The notes under the pieces: generated by a model | Databases searched by the model: none | Seen by the model: the letters and a program-made list of their open reading frames with translations, nothing else | What the model was told of the DNA's origin: nothing | Assembly: GCA_003117195.1 (NCBI GenBank) | Contig: BDSI01000191.1 | Span: 64,501 to 128,500, forward strand | Source: Eudorina sp. 2006-703-Eu-15 | Lineage: Eukaryota > Chlorophyta > Chlorophyceae > Chlamydomonadales > Volvocaceae | Direction of reading: 5' to 3' | DNA: 64,000 nucleotides | Made by a program: the position numbers and the translations under genes | Shown here: piece by piece, positions 12,401 to 31,743 of the stretch | Layout of the letters: each line of letters opens with the position of its first letter | How positions within the stretch are numbered: position 1 is the first letter of the stretch

Positions 12401-14901
12401 GGGTCGGGAATGGATTGGGGAACCGATACGTGGCACAGGAGTCAATACGCGACCCAAGTTACTTACCATACATACCTGAATTGTGCGCTCACTGTTACCT
12501 CGGGCGACCGCGTCGCCGCCGGACCCATCCCGGACCAACCAACACGCGACAGCACGAGGACGGACCACACCCCAGACAGCACAAATTATCGAGAACGTAG
12601 TACTCACCTGCGCAAATGGGACGAAACGCGGACGGACGGCGAGGCGAACGGAAGATGTGAGTTGCAACAAAGGGCGGACAAACGGCAGGCAAAGGCAAAG
12701 GTTAAATTAAAGAGAAAAAAGAAAAAAACAAGAGCACGCAAACCCGGCGGCGACGCGGCGAAAGAGGGTGGGTCCAGGAAACGGTAGACGGAAATAGCAA
12801 TGCAAGAATGTACGGGCGTACGGGTGTACGGAAGGGCGACACCGCAGACGGGCGTAGGGTTGGCAGGCACAGAAACAGGAGTTCCGCAATCAGGCAGCAA
12901 TCGGTGACCGCGGGGGTGACGCAAGAGGGCCGGGTGGCGGACCGGGGTCGGGAAGGGGCGCTCAGTGCAAGGGCATGGATGGATCGGCTACAGGGCTTAG
13001 CCGGCCTCGACCTCCCTCCACGCCCCTCCACGATGAAGGGCTTCACCCCCGCGCCCCCCCCCCCGGGGTCCCATAGGATGCTCCCCTCGCCCACAGGTCT
13101 GTACCGACGACCACACGGCGCCTCTTCTCCGGCGACAGCGACGTCATGACGAATGACCCTTACTTACCCTTACTCATTTTCCGTCATCCCCCCCCCTCTC
13201 CCCTCCCCCCCCCCCACCTCGGTGTGTCGTCCAGCTGGTAGTTGTTGCGGGCCCCCGAGGCGCCGTCGCCGCCGCCCCCCGCCGCGCCGCTCGTCCAGAA
13301 GAACGAAAAGGCGGACTGTACGGCAGCCCAGCGGCCTTGTCTGTCCTCCTCCCCGTGCAGCACGATGGGCCACACCTGCGCCAAGTGCGGAGTGCGGAGT
13401 GCGGAAGGGAGTGCGGGCAACAGCCGATCAGAGGGTTCGGTCGGTGGGTGGGTGGGTGGGGGGGTGGGTGGGGGATGCGACAGTCAGCAGCGACCCGTGG
13501 GTCATGGCAACCCACATGGGTCGCCTGCGAAATGGTCGCCTGCGCGCGACGAGCAGAAAGATCATTGTAAGCAATGGTGTACGAGAATGCCGTACCATTT
13601 GCCCCTCGGGCTGTACGGGGGAGCGACCCGAACCAGAACAGAATGCGGCTGCTCTGACTCCAGAGACCGGCGGCCGCCACCCCAACAAACACAAACTCGG
13701 TTTACGCGCAGTGCACCCCGCCCCAACCGACCCCACCCCACCCCACCCCGAACATCAATTTTAGATCTACTTGCGGACACATCGAGACACGCACAGCCGG
13801 ACATACACCTCGCACGGGCGGGTTGCAATTCTATACACCTCGCACGAAACAGCACCAGGATCGTGTGCCTTGTTCGGGGGGGAAGGTGCCGGGTGAGGGA
13901 CGGCACTGTTTTCCCCCCTCACCGCACCCCTCACCGCACCCCTCACCGCACCCCTCACCGCACCCCTCACCGCACCCCTCACCGCACCCCTCACCCCATC
14001 CCTCGTCCCATCCCCTCGCCCCATCCCTCGCCCCCACCCCGTGTGCCCCACCCCTCGCGGTGCCCCACCTGGTTGGGTGACCTCGCCAGTGCCTGGTCGA
14101 ATGACACCAGCAGCCTCCCCGGCCGGTTGACAGAGGCCACCGCCAGATCTCCCCCCGCCACACCCGCCTGCGCGGACCGAGCCGCCGCACCCGGCCCCCC
14201 GGACTGCAGCAGCGACGACACCACCCGCTCAAACAGACCGGGGCCGCTGCCGCCGCCGCCTGCGCCGCTGCCGCTACCCCCGCCGCCGCCGCCGCCACTG
14301 CCCCGCCCCAGAGACGGCAGCAGACCGGCGAAGAAACCGCCACTGGAGGGCGCCTTATGGAAGGGGATGGCGGCGGAGGCGTAGGCCGCAGCGCCGGCGG
14401 ACGACGGCCCGGCGCCGTCGCCCGCGGCGCCGTCGCCGCCCGGCTCGTGGTACGACCGCGACCTGGATTCGGTCTCGTCGTCGGAGGACAGCTCCAGGGG
14501 CAGCGGCGTGGACTCCGGCGGCAGACCCGGGAACTTGGCGGCGGCGCCGCTGCTGACTCCAGGGGTGGCGGCGGCGGCGGCGCCGGACCGCCCGGCGGAG
14601 GGCGGACTCTGGCCGCCGTCGACGTCGGGGGGGGACCCGAGCGCCGCCGCGGCCGCCGCCACCGTCGCCGCCGCCGTCCATTCCGACGACGCGCGGGAGA
14701 AGGCGAACCGAGGGAGCGGCGGCGGCGGCGGCGGCGACGCCGCCGGGTCCGGCAGCCGGCTGAACGAGACTTCGGTCGGGCACCAGGACACGGGCAGCGG
14801 TGCCGTCGGTGACAACGGCGACGTCGCCGACGCCGCCGCGGCGGCTGCGACGACGCTGTCGAGCGATGACGACGATCTGCAGGCGGCGGGGTCGTTCGGG
14901 C

Positions 14902-14932
<31 letters not shown>

Positions 14933-17900
14933 TCGCATGGTGGTTTCGGAGTGGAGGTACTGGTCGGTGTCCAGCTGCCAGAGGTGCGGCTGGTTGGGCT
15001 GCGGCACGAAGTTGCCCAGGAAGAGGTTGATGGCGTCCTGCTTCTCGGCGTCCGTGTAGGTGTTGGAGTAGAGGCGCCTGCGGGCAGGGGGGGAGGGGGA
15101 GGGGGACCCGGACGGGCCACGGCGGGGTGCAGGTTGGGTCGGGGTTGGGTGAGGTGCGGGCTGGTGAGAGGTGCGCACCGAAACTGAATTGAAGGCGCTC
15201 CTCCGATGTCGCGCTGTCAACCGCAATCGCCCTCCCTCAGGTCTTCCCCCCGCCCCCGTCCGGAGCACCACCCCCGTTGGACAAACCCCCCATCGACAGA
15301 CCCCCGCCCAGCTCTGCTTCCTGGCATACCCCATTCCCCCCCACACACACCAAGCTCCCCCGCCCACGAACGCTGGGTGCGCCCGGGTCCGTTCCGGGGT
15401 CATCGTCCTCGCATCATCCCCATCCCCATCCCCCAAAGCTCAGCCGCACTCCAGGCCTATGGATACCCCCTTTTTGTCAGTAATAAAGACAGCGAAACCG
15501 CAAAAAAAGGGATACCCCCCCCGCTCCCCACCCCATCCCCCCTCCAAGCTCCCGCTCCGGAACCGCCACCCACTTGAGCGACGTGACCAGGTCCTTGGAC
15601 TGCGTCGCCGCCTCCCACTCGCCCTTCTTGCGCTGGAAGAAGATGGTGTGCGCCTCGCTGCCGCCGTACTGCAGCGACAGCACGTGGCCCATGGCCTCGT
15701 ACAGCGCCATCAGAGTGAAGGCCGCCGAGGAGTCGGCGTCGATGTCGCGAACGTCGTGCAGCCCCAGCTTGTAGAGCTGGCGGCCGAAGGCCACCAGACC
15801 CAGCGCAAACTGCGCCACGTTGGTGCGGTCCAGGCAGTCGATGCAGTTGGTGCGGAGCACGCCGCTCTGCCACTGTACGGCACTCAGCCCGCCGCCGCCG
15901 CCGCTGCCGCCGGTGCTGTTGTTGTGGGTCGAGGTACGGCGCACGTGGTGGTGCCGGTGGTCTAGGGAGGGGCGGCCGAGAGGGGAGGCCATGCCGCTGC
16001 GCGGCAGCGCTGCCGCCGCCGTCGCCGCTGTCGTCACCGCCGCCGTGCCGGCGGCGGCGTTGCGCGCCTTCACGGCGGCGGCGGCGGCCTCCTCCGCCGC
16101 TGCCAGGTGCATCGTGCTGCCGCCCTCGCCGGCGGCGCGACGCAGGGACCGAGTCGCCGCCGCCGTCGGCCCCCTGGAGGCGGCGGGCGGCGCGGCGGCG
16201 CCGCTGCTCCCGCCGCCGCCGCCGCCGCCGTACGGGTGGTAGGCGCCGCTGTTCCTGGGTGAGCTCAGGGTGCTGACTGCCGCCCCCGGCTGCCCCAGGG
16301 ACATCTGGCGCTGGGGTGCCGGTACGGGCGCCGCCGGGTTGTGTACGAACAGTCCGGTCATATCGAGGGCCAGACGGGTGATGGCGGCGATCTCGCCCAG
16401 CAGGTTGGCGCCGCTCTGTTTGGCGTGCTTGGAGAAGTCCCAGGGGCTGGGGGCGAGAGGGGGATATAGGAAATTGGTAGACATATTCGTACATACGTAC
16501 AGACATGATCGTACGGGGGAGGGCAGGAGGGTGCAGGGGCGGGCAGGTGGGGGCCGCGGACAGACGCACGTCGGCCGGTGGGCCGGTGGGTCCGTGGGTC
16601 CGTGGGTCCGTGGGTCCGTGGGTCGGTGTGTCGGTGGGCCGGTGGGTCCGTGGGTCGGTGGGTCGGTAGGTTAGTGGGTTGGTGGGTCGGTAGGTTGGTG
16701 GGCCGGGAAGGGCTGGACTATTGCACGGGTGCTGGGGGCTGGCTCATGAAAGCATCGGCACGACCATGCAACTGACAACTGACAACGGACCGGGTGGCGC
16801 ACTTCCCGCACCCACCCCACCCCGCCCCACCCCCACTCCCACCCCACTCCGCCTTCACATCCGAATTCGCAACGCCGCGTGCTTACCCCTCAAACCACCC
16901 CACTCCCCGCTCCCCTTACCCCCACCCGGGACCCGATCCCGCCGATCCGCCAGCCCCCGCCTCCTCCCACCCTCGAACCTCGGGTTTGGGGTTTTCCCTT
17001 CAACCCCCTTTTTCCCACCCCCCCACCCCCCTCACATGTACACAATGTGCTGCCGACCCCTGGGTCGCTGCGCATTCAGCTGCGCGATGGCGGTGGCCAG
17101 CTCCCTCCGCAGCAGCACCTCCCGCGGCCGCCGCTCCTTGCTCTTGAGCAGGTTCAGCACCACCACGGGGGCGCCGTACCGGGACTCCAGGTCGTCGAAG
17201 TGGGCCTGCGTGACCTGAGGGCGGGGGGGGGGAGGGGAGGGGTCGCGTGATCGTTTCGCGATTTCGCTGTCTTTAATGACAAAAAAGGGGAGGGGTTCGA
17301 GCGGGCGGATCCCTGGGCGGCAGGTAAGGAAGGAAGGAAGGAAGGAAGGAGGGGAAGGGAGGAAGGAGGGGAAGGCCCCGGGACCGGGCCGGGGCCGGGC
17401 CCGGGCGAGCGCAGTGCAGCGCGGTGAGGAACACCAAGACGCGAACACGTACGGGGCGTCATCCTGTAAACGATACGGAGAACAGGCGCAGCACGGGCGG
17501 GCGGGGTGAAACGGAGCCCCAGACACGACCAAGCTCGTTGTTCGGGTTCCAGTTGGTGTTTCGTTGGATGGCGTTCTGGTGACTTGTTGGTGTGTATGCG
17601 GGGGGGAGAGAAGGGGGGGGTGGTATTGCCGAGATAGAGATGGAGCAGGGTTCAAAGGGTGGATCGTGGAAGGAAGGACGGGACGCGGCGGGGGCAGGGA
17701 GGAGGGTGGGAGCGGGGCACACAGCGCGGCCGGTGATGCCGTACCTCGTACAGCGGGTCGTACTGCTGCAGGATGATCTCGGGCTTGGGGCTCAGCGCAG
17801 TGAGCTGCTGCGACCAAAACAGCGGAACCGACCCGCGGACCTGTGGGCGGGTGGGTGGGTGGGTGCGGGTTTCGGGAGGGAGAGGGGGAAGAATCTTGGG

Positions 17901-20900
17901 GGAGGGGGAGGGGGCCGGCAGCGGGAGGGACGCCGGGGCGTCCGCCGGTGAGGTACGGCAATGTCGTATCCCAACCCGCCTGAAGTAGATCTCAGATCTG
18001 TAAGCACACACGCACACTGTCTAGAAGCCGTCAACTCCTCCGCCTGGGCCGCGCCGCGAGACGCCGCGAGATCTTCGGTATTTGGTCAGCCGCAGAGCCA
18101 AGATCTCCAACCCGACATCTCAACTACAATCAATTTTACAGATGTGGGCCTGCGCAGCGCATATGCCGCGGCTCAGGCTGCTGCCGCGCGCCCCATCCGC
18201 ACCCCACCCGCGCACCGCACCGCACCGCACAGCACGGCACGGCAGCACGGCCCCCTCCCGTACATGCCTACGTACGACGGTTCGTACCTGTACGACACTG
18301 GACAGCAGCGGCGTGCGTGTCCGGTAGTCCACCCCCGCATCCACCACCTGCTCCGTCTCCACCTCGTTGGCCACCTTGCCCGCGTCGTTGAGGCCGCGCT
18401 TGCGGTAGCGGGTGCCCGCGAAGTGCCGCGAGCGCCGGGCGATGAGCGTCAGGGTCAGCGGCCGACCGTAGACTGCACCGCACCACCACCACCACCACCA
18501 CCACCACCACCACCACCACCACCACAACCACCACCACCCGCAACCGCAACCGCACCCGATGACCACATGCGTGGGGGTATGTGAGTGAGGGGAGGGGGGG
18601 GAAGGGGAGGGGGAACGGGGGATAACTCGTAAGTTGGACAGACGGAAGGGAAACGGGACGTTCGAGGTGTGCGAGTGTGTGTGGGGCGGGGGTGGGGGGG
18701 ACGTGGGGGGGAAGGGGCCTGTATGGGCAGCAGAGATCCGGTTCCGGCCCCGACTCGTTGTGACACACCGCGTCCCACCTTGCTGCGCTGGTGCACTGAG
18801 CCGGGCCCCTCCCCCTCCCCCTCCCCTCCCCCTCCCCCTCCCCCTCCCCCTCCCCCTCCCCCTCCCCCTCCCCTCCCCCTCCCCCTCCCCTCCCCCTCCC
18901 CCTCCCCCTCCCCCTCCCCCGTGTGTGAAGGCCCCCGCCCCCTCGTTCGGTTTTGGACTTGCTTGGACTTGCTTAATAGTCCCCCCGGCCCGCCGCCCGC
19001 AGCCGCCACCCACTCGACAGGCGCCTCTGCTCCCAGAAGCCGTGTATGAGCGGCACCGTCCAGCGCAGACTGCCGCCCAGCGCCCGCCGCAGCGCCGACG
19101 TCAGGTAGGCGTTCCAGGTGAACATGCTGTCGTACACGGACCCCGCAGGGGAGAGCGCGGCCGAGCTGTCGGGCGGGAGGCCCTGTTTGATTGGTTGGGA
19201 GGGAGGGAACCAACGAGGGGGATTTCGTTGTCTTTATTGACAAAGGGGGATAGGGGAGAGACTGTAGACGTTGGTGGACGTTGGTTGACGTTGGTGGACG
19301 TTGGTGGACGTAAGTGAAAATGAGGAGGGGGGAGGCCAAGGTGGGCCAGCGGCAGTGGACGCCAATGACACGCCAACTCAAGCCAACGCCAGCCCCTGAC
19401 CTAGGTGCAGCCCCCTTCCCAGCCCCGCCCCCTTCTCAGCCCCGCCCCCCCCCTTCCCAGCCCCGCCCCCTTCCCAGCCCCGGCCCCCCCCCTCCCAGCC
19501 CCGCCCCCCCTTTCCCAGCCCCAGCCCCGCCCCCCTTCCCAGCCCCTTCCCAGCCCCAGCCCCAGGTGCGCGCACCTGCACCGGCAGCAGCTGCTGCAGC
19601 TGCGCCGACGCGAGCTGCTCCCCCCGCTGCTGCGCCATCTGGCAGTTGCGCTGCACCGTGTGCGCCAGGTTGTAGGTGTAGGAGAAGTAAAAGTGCTTGG
19701 TGAGGTCCATACCCATCAGGAGCTTCACGTAGCTTTGTGGGGGGGACGGGGAGGGGGAGGGGGACGGGGGGCAGGGGGTCAGGGGGCCAGGGGGCCAGGG
19801 GGCCAGGGTGAGCGGGCGGGGCTCGCAGGGGTTACAAGAAATTGGTGAAGTTGAGTTCATTGTAATCCAATATAATCGAACCGCAGTTTGATCCTGACTG
19901 CCAGATCAGAAGCCAGTGAGGCAGATTTGGGATTGGATGAGGGGCCACATGTCAGTGACCATGGGGAGATCGGGGTCGGAGAGGGGTTGGGGGTCCCCGC
20001 AGGCTCCCGACGGATGACCGAGACCGGTAACCGTACGAGGGATGTGTGTTGGGCGTTGCGGGGTGTCTATCCCGGACGGTAACGACCGATTCGCCGTCGC
20101 AGGGCCCCGATCCATTGAGTTGCGTGGGGAAGCGGACGGGGGGGAGGCCAACGAGGGCGGATCCCTGGGAGGAAGACGTAGCCGGCGGTGCTGTGGTACA
20201 AGGGGGTGGGTGGGTAAATTGAAAAAGAGAAATAACCCGAAGAGCGGGGGCGGACCGCGGAGGAGGAGGAGGAAGAGGGTCGTGCGGCTACCTGGCTGCG
20301 CAGCACCGGACGGACGGACATGGCCGTACGGCAGCGTGTTTGGGAGCTCGGAGGATCGGGGCGATCATACCCCGCTCCCCTTCCCTGCCGCACTGCCGCA
20401 CCGCTCAGTGCGACGCGGCCCGTGTCGTACCGCCCCACCGCGCCATCCCCGCCTCCATCTCCCGCACGGGGCAGTTGCCGGCCCCTTGCAGCGCTCCTCG
20501 CTGACCCCCGCCCCGTTGCCCTTCTCCGCCACCCGGGGGGGCTTCCCCACTTCCCCATCCTCCGCCGGCCGGCCGCCCCACGATACGGCCCGGCCCCCTC
20601 GCCCCGGCCCTCCTCCCCTCCCCGCCCTGCCTCACGCGCTCCTCACCGCTTCTCCGCTGCCCCGCTGGGCTGCCCCCCCGCGCCCGCCCCCGCCGCCCCT
20701 GCCTGCTGGTAGCCCGGGTGCAGCGGCACCAGCGCCGTGGCCTCCACCGAGTAGACCTTGTGGCCGCCGCACAGCGAGCCCACGTGGGCCTTACGGGTCA
20801 CCAGCAGCAGGTAGTAGGTCTCGGTGAAGCGGAAGCAGCCGATGATGCCGCAGCACTGGGAGGGGAGGGGAGGGGAGGGGAGGGGGGGGGAGCGCGAATC

Positions 20901-21946
20901 GGGGAGGGGAGGGGAGGGGAGGGGGGGGAGGCGCCCCACACAAACCCAGCCTGGCCTAGAAGCCCCGCCCGCCGGCACCCTTCCTTCTGCCCCCATGTAC
21001 GGCGTGTACGACATGTCCACGCCCCCGCGGACGGGCTGCTGTGACGACCGGTGTCAGAAGCGCACCCCCCACATATGATGCAGAGGTTTCCGCACATGCA
21101 GATATGCCGTACACAGATATGCCGTACATGTACTGCGATCTTGCTTTTCAACGACGTGCTTGCTCACGTACGTACGTACGTGTGTCACGAGCTGCAAGCC
21201 GCCCAGGTGCGCGTTGGCCATGTGGATCTGCGACAGCATCGCTCGGATCTCGTCCAAACTGTAATTTCCAACCACCTCGGCCACATCGAGCTGCGTTGGC
21301 TCCTGCTTGCTGATCTGCGGCGGCACGAAAAGGAACGGACCAGTCCGGGAGGGCGGCTGCGTCAGGATCGGGTCGGAGGGAGGGGGGACCTCGGGGGGCC
21401 GCACGCCCGGCCCTCGTCGCCCGCGACCGACGGCTGCCTGCCGACCCAGTCGACCACCACCGTATTCGGAGGGGGGGGCCTCGCAGCGACCAACCGGAGA
21501 GGCGGATGCGAGGGGCAACGTGTGAGGCTCGTGCAGGGCTGGCCATGTGGCCCTGTGCCACATGAGGGTGAGGATGTGGACAACGATCGGGCCCAGCGAT
21601 CGGGCTCAACCCGAGACAGGCAGCTGTCAGCGTTCGGTCGGCAAGCCTGCGCCTCGCCCTCCCCCCCTCCCGCCCCGCCCCGCCCTTCTGGAAGGATTGT
21701 GACCGATCAAGCGCGGCGCCCACGTTGGGTCGAGGAACCAGGCGGGCACGGAGTGCTTTAAGGGCCCGTTCCGGGACCAGCCCAGCCCTGACCTAATCGC
21801 GGAAAGGCCCGACTGATGTCCTGCCGCACATTGCGCACCTTCAGAAGTGCGGCCGTTCCCTTGAGCTTGCAATATCCGACAATGTACAAACGCGCCTTGG
21901 TCTGATAGATTGAGAGTCGCTGATACGGAATTTCTTGATAATCCAT
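9451..21946 (-). CDS. FIG4-like: FIG4/plant-SAC-type polyphosphoinositide phosphatase, 14 exons, about 1654 aa
   Basis: Exons in transcript order (minus strand): 21946-21839, 21314-21180, 20855-20647, 19732-19576, 19182-19014, 18472-18288, 17840-17745, 17214-17036, 16446-15574, 15077-14069, 13375-13218, 12241-11539, 10855-10650, 10228-9451; phases agree at all 13 junctions. Exons 1-10 hold a complete Sac domain. Landmarks are the segment around [11 protein letters not shown] (exon 2/3 join), [12 protein letters not shown] (exon 6), [10 protein letters not shown] (exon 7), the catalytic CX5R motif [10 protein letters not shown] near residue 614 (codon at 15845) and [18 protein letters not shown] (exon 10). 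These match FIG4 and Arabidopsis SAC1-5, which remove the 5-phosphate of PI(3,5)P2 on endolysosomal or vacuolar membranes. Unusual features are a roughly 150-residue Gly/Ala-rich insert before the catalytic motif and about 850 residues of mostly low-complexity sequence after the Sac core. The final exon ends in a more ordered 60-residue segment. The exon 11-12 join is the least certain. Confidence 0.92.
11129..11200. repeat. (AC)n dinucleotide tract, intron of the FIG4-like gene
   Basis: Interrupted (AC)n with occasional AT or AA substitutions, inside the intron between exons 12 and 13 of the phosphatase gene. Confidence 0.85.
13917..13995. repeat. 12-bp minisatellite (CCCTCACCGCAC)n
   Basis: About six to seven nearly perfect tandem copies of a 12-mer, followed by degenerate copies to about 14065. 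It sits in the intron just downstream (in transcript order) of phosphatase exon 10. Confidence 0.85.
16575..16712. repeat. GTGGGTCC-type minisatellite
   Basis: Degenerate 8-bp tandem repeat (GTGGGTCC, GTGGGTCG, GTGGGCCG variants) in phosphatase intron 8. Confidence 0.8.
18481..18526. repeat. (CAC)n trinucleotide tract, intron of the FIG4-like gene
   Basis: Nearly pure CAC repeat ending 9 bp upstream (in transcript order) of phosphatase exon 6. On the transcribed strand it is a GTG/TGG run just before the acceptor at 18473, where a pyrimidine tract would normally be. Confidence 0.85.
18806..18920. repeat. (CCCCTC)n hexanucleotide tract
   Basis: About 115 bp of CCCCTC/CCCTCC repeat inside phosphatase intron 5; no coding role seen. 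Confidence 0.85.
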
Positions 21947-22220
21947 TTTGTGCAAATTTATTCGTCAAAATACTTTACATGTATTATCTCAACACCGGGT
22001 CCGTCGAGTCAAATGTTTTCGCATGGTTACAAAGCTTATAAGTGGTCTGCTGTTGGACAGGGAACGCAAGTAAATAAAGAAATGATAATTGAGCAAGCTG
22101 AAATCAGGGAATTGGTCTCGGAGCCGGGCTTGCTGCCCAAGAGAGAACCCCTCCTGCTTTTGTCATATTGCGATAGATAGTAACTGAGAAGTCTAGGTAC
22201 AGCGTGCAGGTGACCCGAAA
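21947..22220. promoter_or_regulatory. Compact divergent promoter region between FIG4-like and COX13
   Basis: Only 274 bp separate the two start codons, which face away from each other (ATG at 21946 on minus, ATG at 22221 on plus). The segment is AT-richer than the flanking exons, as is typical of volvocine promoters, and includes TTATAAG near 22037. Both 5' UTRs and both core promoters must fit here unless an upstream non-coding exon exists. Confidence 0.6.
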
Positions 22221-23014
22221 ATGCAGGCCCTCCGTCGCTCTGCTAATGCTGTGTTGCCCGGCCTGCGCCGCATGGGCACGGATGCCACAGCCAATGCCGA
22301 TAAGTACTGGGCTCCGTTCTTCCCCAAGCCCCAGCTGAGTGCCGAGCAAGTCAAGAAGAACGTCAGCAAAGAGATGGTCGGCTTCATGCTCCTCGGTAAG
22401 GCATGCGTATCTACCAGCTTTTCGATGTCCACTCGGCTTGGTTATATTGCTGTGAGCTGTGAATGCTGCGGAACGGACGCTGTTGCGCGGTGTTTCCGTC
22501 ATTGAACGTGATTGTCATCGCCCTCAAAATTGTAGGGCCGGTCGGCGTGGGGTTCATGCTCTACGACTTTGTCATCGGCCTGGAGGAGGAGCACCATGTG
22601 ACCATCCCACCGTAAGAATCGCGTTATGGGGTGCGACCCTGTACCGGCATGCTGTCCCGAAATGCCAACGCTGTCTTCACTATGCTGAAAATGAAGCTTT
22701 ATACGCATTCCTTGTCCATTCTGGAAAATCCTTGAATGTTTTAACGGCTTGTGGGACTGCCAAGCCCTGACCGCCTTCCGGAGTTGTCAAGCAGCAAGTG
22801 AATTGAATGCTCGTTGCCACTAATATGTCATGCACACATGTTGCTTATTGCTAATGGGCGCTGTCTGTATGCCATCGTCGACAGGTATCCGTGGATGCGT
22901 ATGCGGCGCGTGCCTGGCATGCCGTGGGGTGACGACGGTCTCTTTGAGAAGCACCCGCGCGTTGCCAAGGTGTGGCCCCCTGAGGAGGGTCTGCCGGAGA
23001 AGGGCCACCACTGA
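22221..23014 (+). CDS. COX13: Cytochrome c oxidase subunit 6a (COX13), 3 exons, 126 aa
   Basis: Exons 22221-22395, 22536-22611 and 22885-23014 join in phase to 126 codons plus stop. The first 20 or so residues are Arg/Ala-rich with no acidic residue (MQALRRSANAVLPGLRR), a mitochondrial targeting signal. One membrane segment follows (around MVGFMLLGPVGVGFMLYDFV). Then comes the conserved COX6a tail, with YPWMRMR and PWGDDGLFE corresponding to the YPYLRIR...PWG motif of plant and animal subunit VIa. Subunit 6a is a small nuclear-encoded inner-membrane subunit of respiratory complex IV. The start is the first ATG after the divergent promoter. A TGTAA signal lies 376 bp past the stop. Confidence 0.9.
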
Positions 23015-23389
23015 AACGTCTCCGCGCACGCGCACCGCTCGTCACCGCTGAGCAGCGTGGCTCAGCGAGCGCTGACGTCGACTGTGGAAGCAGTCGCAGA
23101 TGGCTTATCAACTGACCGGCAATGAGCGTAGCTTCTTAGGGGTTGGGGAGGCGCACGGAGAGGGGCAAAAGTACAGGTTTGCCTTCTGTCGTGACGGGTT
23201 AGGAGTGGTGGGGGCTAGGGTTTGAGGGCCCCGCATCGCAACGGCTTCTGGCTATGGGTCGCCATTCATGTACCTAAATATTGTATTGTTCTGTTATGCC
23301 GCTGGGTTTTTATAGCAAAGGGCGTGGTGTCAGTTGTGTGTCGAGCATCATCTCCCTCGGGTCCTGAGGAACATTTTCCCCCCTCGGGA

Positions 23390-23394
23390 TGTAA
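23390..23394 (+). terminator. TGTAA poly(A) signal, probably COX13
   Basis: First TGTAA found on the plus strand after the COX13 stop, implying a 3' UTR of about 380-400 nt. Confidence 0.6.
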
Positions 23395-24423
23395 GCGATT
23401 TCTCGCCCACCTCGCACCCAAGCTCGCACCCAAGCTCGCGACCCGAGCGAGCGCCCCTGTTTGCCCCTGGTCGCGATTCTGTCTCTCCGTCATTATCCCT
23501 TCAAATGTCGCACACATTCAGCCCCAAGCGAATTGTCGCGCGGCGGTAGGGGCACAGCGGCAGTCGAACCCAGGGCAGCTTCTAGTCAGGTCAGCCATAA
23601 CGATTTCCTCAAAGGCGGCGCCAGGCTAAAATTTAGGGAGACACCAGGCGGCTATGCAGCCGAAGCCTGCTGGAACATCAGAAAGATGGCAGCTGGGAAC
23701 AAGTTGTCCCTGGTCTGCCAGCCCGTGTTCTTGCGGAACTTGTCCAGAAGCAAGTACTTTACGGAGGTTTACGGTACGCGGCATATACGTAATTTATCAC
23801 CATAATTGATGTTGACAAAGGGTTTAGAGATTCAGTCCTCACTAGCAAGCCCTAGGGCGCCCCGACGGCGCAGCGTCATTTACCCGTACTGCGAACCCGG
23901 GCACTGAATTTTCCGCCGATGTACTGCCATTTGGACATGCGCACAGTAGGTAGCATATAATTAAAGTTACCGCATGTGGCATCATGCCAGCTATCAAAGC
24001 CCAAGGCAAAATATTTTGGTCCAGGACGCTGATGAATCGCGCGCTTCGCTGCTGTGAGCTGCAACAACTATAAAACACATCCTTTTGAAAATGAGCGGTA
24101 ATTAATCTGATACGCTTGGCTTATTTATATGCCCGTCTGACAACATGATGGCGAAGATAGTTTTGCGCCGGTGCCGTACGGTGGGTAACGCGCCCCTTGA
24201 CCTCCCCCAGCACTACCTAGGTACGCGCGCATGTGGGGCAGTCCCTCACCGATTTCCCCGAACCTCCGCGTTTGTACAGACTTCACATCGGCACATAAAC
24301 CTTTTCGTCTACTATCTGTGTTCCCTACTGAGCCCTCTTGAAACAACACTACCTGAAACGACAACCGGCGTGAAGAGAATTGATCGCATCTGATTTCCTC
24401 GTGCTGTGGGTGGCCCCGCTGCC
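23395..24423. other. Intergenic DNA and 5' region of the kinase gene
   Basis: No supported exon. The block from about 23650 to 24150 is AT-richer than its surroundings, consistent with a promoter-proximal region for the kinase gene starting at 24424. Confidence 0.5.

Positions 24424-31743
<7,320 letters not shown>

Noticed and set aside
13060..13150. Extra FIG4-like exon around [14 protein letters not shown] (minus strand)
   Set aside because: It lacks a convincing acceptor, and exons 11 and 12 already join in phase without it.
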